NCBI GenBank assembly: GCA_004298905.1
Contig: SCTK01000007.1
Span: forward strand, 62,001 to 126,000
Direction of reading: 5' to 3'
DNA: 64,000 bases
Source: Burkholderiaceae bacterium
GTDB lineage: Bacteria; Pseudomonadota; Gammaproteobacteria; Burkholderiales; Burkholderiaceae_D
Part shown: in pieces, positions 60,265-64,000 of the stretch
How the letters are laid out: each line of letters opens with the position of its first letter
How positions within the stretch are numbered: position 1 is the stretch's first letter
Program-made: the position numbers and the translations under genes
Notes under the pieces: generated by a model
Told to the model about the DNA's origin: nothing
The model's input: only the letters and a program-made list of their open reading frames with translations
The model's database searches: none

Positions 60265-60700
60265 CATTACCTCCACATAAAGTTTCATTGATTGCTTGGT
60301 CTATTTGCCGCCGGAAAGCGGGTCGTGCAAGCATGCCGGTGGTCGTCTAGAAAAGCGGCAACAGAAGCGTTATCAAACGCTTCGCCCACCATACCGAATA
60401 GCTATGCGCCGACACTTTGTGGACAGCTTAGATAGTGTCCCCAGATTTGCCCCTCAGTTCCCATCGCATCCGGTTGTAGGAATTCACTGAGATGTTGCGC
60501 GCGGGAAAGCTGTAAATCGATTAGCCAGTGTCGTCTGACAATGAAATCAGTATTCTGGGACGGGGTTTGACCTTTTGGCCGACGCCCAATTTTTTGCCAT
60601 TCCCTAGGATGAGAGCAACGACGCACGGCGCTCGCGCGTCGGTCTGCTGCAACATGCAGGAATTGCTCACAGCGCTTTGTTTGACTCTTAGGAGGTTGAA
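60265..60700. other. Intergenic region with divergent promoters expected
   Basis: 436 nt between the minus-strand cysteine protein and the plus-strand BON gene. No open frame with a ribosome site and no strong sigma-70 promoter was seen. A TTTGACC at about 60566 has no good -10 partner. Confidence 0.5.
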
Positions 60701-61027
60701 ATGAGTAAGCTCTTTGCCCAGGTTTTTCTCGCTGTTTCCGCCACCGTACTCGGCCTGTCCCTGGTCGCTTGCAGCAGTACACCGACCCAGGAAAGCACGG
60801 GACAGTATCTGGACGACTCGGTCATCACCAGCAAAGTGAAGGCCAAATTCGTCGAGGACCCGACGGTGAGTGCCATGAGTATCAAGGTTGAGACCTTCAA
60901 GGGTGTGGTGCAACTGAGCGGTTTCGCCAAAAGTCAGGCAGAAATCGACCAGGCAACTGAACTGGCTGAGTCGGTGCGCGGCGTGCGTAGTGTCCGCAAC
61001 GACATTCGCCTGAAAACGAATCCCTGA
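60701..61027 (+). CDS. BON-domain lipoprotein (OsmY-like)
   Basis: 108 aa. Lipoprotein signal with lipobox LVAC at about residue 21-24, so the mature protein is lipid-anchored in the envelope. A single BON domain follows (YLDDSVITSKVKAKFVEDP, VQLSGFAKSQAEIDQATELAESVRGVRSVRNDI). BON proteins such as OsmY and DolP are linked to envelope stress and membrane integrity. Strong AGGAGGT ribosome site. Followed by three consecutive hairpins. Confidence 0.9.
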   Translation: MSKLFAQVFLAVSATVLGLSLVACSSTPTQESTGQYLDDSVITSKVKAKFVEDPTVSAMSIKVETFKGVVQLSGFAKSQAEIDQATELAESVRGVRSVRNDIRLKTNP

Positions 61028-61059
61028 AGCCAACGCAGTTTTGTGCATCGCCCTCCTGC

Positions 61060-61145
61060 GCGGGGGCTCGCGATTGGCCCCCGCCTGATTTGCGCGTTTT
61101 TCTCAGCGCAAATTTCTCCGCCCCGGCGCCTGCCGGGGCTTTTTT
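61060..61145 (+). terminator. Three tandem hairpins, the last an intrinsic terminator
   Basis: Perfect 8-bp stems: GCGGGGGC/GCCCCCGC (61060-61067, 61077-61084), ATTTGCGC/GCGCAAAT (61088-61095, 61106-61113) and GCCCCGGC/GCCGGGGC (61120-61127, 61132-61139) followed by T6. The third ends transcription from the BON gene; the first two may be part of a structured 3' RNA. Confidence 0.8.
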
Positions 61146-61252
61146 CACTGCGACTGGATAGCGCAGGGCCGTGATTGCCAAACGCATTCAGTGGCCCAAA
61201 ATGCGACGGAATATGTGGCTCAAGAAACAGGGCGACACGCCGATGTAAGCCC

Positions 61253-62899
61253 ATGACCGCCGCCACCCTATCACCCCAGACCGTTGACGAGCCCGGCAAG
61301 CGCAAGGCGCGCCTGCTGGCGCGCATCGACAATTCACGTTCGCTGCCCACGTTGGGCGCTTCCATTGCGCGCATTGTGCAAACGGCTTCCAGCGACGACG
61401 AGGCGACCAACAAGCTGGCGGGTCTGGTGCTATCCGATGCCGGGCTCACGCAAAAAGTGCTGCACCTGGCCAACACGGTGTATTTCCGCGCGGGCAATCA
61501 GATTCCGGTCACCACGGTATCGCGCGCGATTCTGGTATTGGGTTTCGAAACGGTGAAGACCAGCGCGCTAGCGCTGTTACTGGTCGAAAAACTGGGCAAC
61601 GCAGCGCAGGCGCAGCAGGTCAAGCGCGAATTGTTGCGCGGTTTGATGGCCAGTTGCGCCGGCCGCGAAGCGATTGCCGGCAATAAATTTGCCGATGCTG
61701 AAGAGGCAGTGGTCGCGGCATTGTTCCGCAACCTGGGGCAAGTGCTGGTGGCCACCCACGATTACGAACTCTACGAAGAAATTCGCAAGCTCGCCCAGCA
61801 GGCGGGCATTACCGATAACCAGGCCGCGATGCGCATGCTCGGTTTCGATTACTACAACCTGACCTGCCAGGTGATGCAGCAATGGTCGTTGCCGGACACC
61901 TTGATCGGCGCATTGGCGCCATTGCCGGGCGACAAGTTGAAGCCGCCCGGGACGCGTTCCGAGTGGGTGCAGCAAGTGTCCTGCTTCAGCGCCGAAATTG
62001 CCAACGCCTGCAATCTCGGCAATGAAGAAAGTCAGCGCCGCAGTCTGGCCTTGTGCCGGCAACGTTTTGGCGCTGCGCTGGATATCAAGGAAGCGCGCTT
62101 CAGCGCGATGGTGGAAAGGGTCGTCAAGGAATGCCAGGTCTTGATGCGCACCGTTGGTGTGACGCTGGAAGCGAGCAATGGGCTCACCATCACGACCACG
62201 ATCGTGCGCCCCGACGACACTTCCAATGTCACGACCGAGGGGGTACGCACCGAGCCAACCGAAGCCGGTGCGGACGGGATGATCGACGGCCTGCCCAGCG
62301 AATTGCTGATGCAGGATGCCGATACACACACGCCCGAACCGAAAAACTTTTTGCCCAGCGGCAAACCGGAAAATGCGCGCGAACTGTTGCTATCGAGTTT
62401 GCAGGAAGTGATGCAAACGTTGGCGACCAGCCGTCCCTCCATCAATCAAGTGGTGATGATGGTGCTGGAAGCGCTCTATCGCAGCATGGGTTTTCGCTTG
62501 GCAGTGGTGTGTTTGCGTCAACCGCAATTGACACCGAGCGGCGCGATTCAGATGCGGGCGCGCACCGCGTTAGGGGAGCGTGCGGACATGCTCACGCGCG
62601 AGTTTGCCTTTGAAGCCAATGGCGGCCAGGATCTGTTTTCGCTGGCGCTGAAAAACGATGTCGACCTGATGATCTCTGACGCAAGTGATGCCAAGATCAA
62701 GTTATTGCTGCCAGCCTGGCAGCGCGCGCTCCTGCCCGATGCGCGCAGCTTCATCTTGCTACCGCTGGTGGTCAACAAAAAACCGATCGGCCTGTTCTAC
62801 GCCGACCGCAACAAAACCACGCCGGAAGGCATTTGCGCGGAGGAGACCGCGCTGATCAAATCATTGAAATCGCAAGTGCTCGCCACCTTGCGGCAATAA
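61253..62899 (+). CDS. HDOD-domain regulatory protein with C-terminal GAF-like domain
   Basis: 548 aa from the ATG at 61253. Residues about 35-250 are an HDOD domain (LAGLVLSDAGLTQKVLHLANTVYFRAG, SRAILVLGFETVKTSALALLL). The C-terminal part (about 400-545) is GAF-like (MVLEALYRSMGFRLAVVCLRQPQL; FILLPLVVNKKPIGLFYAD). HDOD proteins often serve in signalling and motility control without metal catalysis. No partner is adjacent. Confidence 0.85.
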   Translation: MTAATLSPQTVDEPGKRKARLLARIDNSRSLPTLGASIARIVQTASSDDEATNKLAGLVLSDAGLTQKVLHLANTVYFRAGNQIPVTTVSRAILVLGFETVKTSALALLLVEKLGNAAQAQQVKRELLRGLMASCAGREAIAGNKFADAEEAVVAALFRNLGQVLVATHDYELYEEIRKLAQQAGITDNQAAMRMLGFDYYNLTCQVMQQWSLPDTLIGALAPLPGDKLKPPGTRSEWVQQVSCFSAEIANACNLGNEESQRRSLALCRQRFGAALDIKEARFSAMVERVVKECQVLMRTVGVTLEASNGLTITTTIVRPDDTSNVTTEGVRTEPTEAGADGMIDGLPSELLMQDADTHTPEPKNFLPSGKPENARELLLSSLQEVMQTLATSRPSINQVVMMVLEALYRSMGFRLAVVCLRQPQLTPSGAIQMRARTALGERADMLTREFAFEANGGQDLFSLALKNDVDLMISDASDAKIKLLLPAWQRALLPDARSFILLPLVVNKKPIGLFYADRNKTTPEGICAEETALIKSLKSQVLATLRQ

Positions 62900-63398
62900 T
62901 AGGCCGCCGTCTCTTCCGCCGTGTGCAGGGGCAATGTCGCGCTGTGCTGGGTGGCAGGGGCGCGGTAAGTGCAGCATAGTCGCTTACTCAGGCCTGCAGC
63001 GCGGATGTCCCCATGTTATTGCAGCCTTGCACAGCGTTTGGGCAGTTTTACCCTTTGTGCGCACAGGCCTTGTGCCATCGGCTCTGCCAGCAGCAGCGCC
63101 GGTTGAAGCGTATTTCGTGACACGAGGATCGATAAGGTGGTGGGGTCGGTATGTTTGACGCGGCCTTGCGGGCGATAAGCGTTAATCACAGAGGGCCTGC
63201 CGATAGGTGGCACAGCTTTTGCTGGGGTTAGACAGCTTGGTGATTTTTGCGTGGTGTTGTATCCAGCGGAAACGCCCGGAGTGTAAGAAAGCCGTAATAA
63301 ATCAAAAATAGAATCGATCCCGTGAATTAGATGGGGTCGCATGACGTTTAATCATAAGTTGGTTAATTTAAAAGTTCGTTTAATTTGAGGAAGATGCA
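62900..63398. other. 499-nt intergenic region upstream of the porin
   Basis: No supported gene. The last 100 nt are AT-rich (TTTAATCATAAG, TTAATTTAA) and likely carry the porin promoter and leader, with TGAGGAAG as ribosome site, but no hexamer pair is convincing. A lone GTTAGAC near 63226 is not part of an attC-like fold. Confidence 0.5.
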
Positions 63399-64000
63399 AT
63401 GAAAAAAACTTTACTATGTATGGCGCTGTTCGGAGCAACGATCGGTGCGGCGCAGGCGCAAAGCACAGTTTCCATCAGTGGCCGTCTGGATATGAGCTAC
63501 GGTTCGCTGCACACCGCTGCGGGCACGACCCAGCTATTGAATACCGATACCTGGACTTCTGCGCGCTTCACTTTTGCGGGTGTGGAAGATCTCGGTGGTG
63601 GCATGAAAGCCGGCTTTTTCCTGGAATCCAAAATGCCTGCGGATACCGGCGTATTCACCGGGTTCAATCGCGAGTCTTATGTTTACTTGAAGAATAATTT
63701 CGGCCAACTGTCCGCAGGCGAGATCCTCCTTTGGGCGACTGAAGCAGATAACTATACCAACACCTCGGGTTCTAACCAGGTCAGACCGTTCGGAACACTC
63801 AGACCGATTGGCGACAAAGTCCCCAATACGCTTGCCTACACCAGCCCCAACTTGAGTGGCTTGGCTGTGCAGCTTGCGCACACCTTCGGTGAAACGGTAG
63901 CCGCTTCCACGGGCAACCAGGACAGCATTGCGGCACGTTATGGGATAGGTAATCTCAAGGCCACTGCCAGCTTCGGCAAGAAAGTCGTGACCCCCGGCAA
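63399..64000 (+). CDS. Gram-negative porin (3' partial)
   Basis: 200 codons are visible and the frame is open to the window end. Signal peptide MKKTLLCMALFGATIGAAQA, then STVSISGRLDMSYGSLH, a typical first strand of betaproteobacterial trimeric porins. Later ARFTFAGVEDLGGGMKAGFFLE and SYVYLKNNFGQLSAGE match the family's strand 2-4 region. The protein should form a 16-strand barrel in the outer membrane. Ribosome site TGAGGAAG. The C-terminal phenylalanine signal lies outside the window. Confidence 0.9.
   Translation, partial: MKKTLLCMALFGATIGAAQAQSTVSISGRLDMSYGSLHTAAGTTQLLNTDTWTSARFTFAGVEDLGGGMKAGFFLESKMPADTGVFTGFNRESYVYLKNNFGQLSAGEILLWATEADNYTNTSGSNQVRPFGTLRPIGDKVPNTLAYTSPNLSGLAVQLAHTFGETVAASTGNQDSIAARYGIGNLKATASFGKKVVTPG

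Noticed and set aside
63225-63232. GTTAGAC, an integron core-like heptamer
   Set aside because: No partner RYYYAAC, no attC-like fold and no gene start close by; expected by chance.
63016-63342. Small minus-strand open frame in the region before the porin
   Set aside because: No ribosome site, unusual composition and no family resemblance.

Overview
The window is a GC-rich, gene-dense stretch of a Gram-negative chromosome. Gene order points to a betaproteobacterium, most likely in Burkholderiales and possibly near Oxalobacteraceae. The supporting blocks are kdsD-kdsC-lptC-lptA-lptB-rpoN-hpf, lolB-ispE-tRNA-Gln-prs-rplY-pth-ychF, fmt/def facing lysM-dprA-smg-topB, an atpIBEFHAGDC operon, a DksA with a degenerate zinc finger, and a DUF3717 gene. 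The genus is inference; no 16S rRNA gene is present.

Layout. 1-11064: a type IV pilus / MSHA-like assembly cluster (TPR protein, MshE-type ATPase, GspF-type platform protein, fused PilM/PilN-like protein, PilO-like protein, small periplasmic protein, two prepilin-like proteins), then an overlapping response regulator/histidine kinase pair and a third prepilin. 11066-13051: a KefB-like antiporter on the minus strand. 13160-18803: Kdo synthesis, LPS transport, sigma-54 and ribosome hibernation, ending at a strong terminator. 18873-22992: a CobW-type zinc GTPase, a DksA with a histone-H1-like N-terminal extension, a STAS protein with an internal duplication, and an Mpo1-like membrane protein. 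22983-32123 (minus): hemE, a DUF599 protein and the whole F1Fo ATP synthase operon with a clear sigma-70 promoter. 32278-33764: rapZ and a LON-N protein. 33770-37723 (minus): mutM, a dynamin-like GTPase and mutY. 37809-44728: TPR lipoprotein-like protein, lolB, ispE, tRNA-Gln, prs, rplY, pth, ychF.

44804-48054 is an accessory spot. It holds a DUF4143-type ATPase and an AT-richer gene joining an ABC-type ATPase to a TOPRIM-like C-terminus, which resembles OLD-family or PARIS-type anti-phage proteins. After it come an AsmA protein, fmt/def (minus), and lysM-dprA-smg-topB. From 57591 on the DNA is more mixed: a Tdi1-like immunity gene set in what looks like a lone integron gene cassette, DUF3717, mgtC behind a structured leader, a periplasmic cysteine protein, a BON lipoprotein followed by three consecutive hairpins, an HDOD-GAF protein, and the start of a porin cut by the window end.

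Best leads for something new: (1) the orphan integron cassette carrying an immunity gene at 57721-58286; (2) the ATPase-TOPRIM gene at 46363-48054; (3) the dynamin-like GTPase inside a mutM-mutY operon; (4) the structured leaders before mgtC and smg and the triple hairpin after the BON gene; (5) the cysteine-poor DksA with a lysine/alanine-rich tail next to a CobW zinc GTPase. All family calls come from reading motifs; no database search was run.
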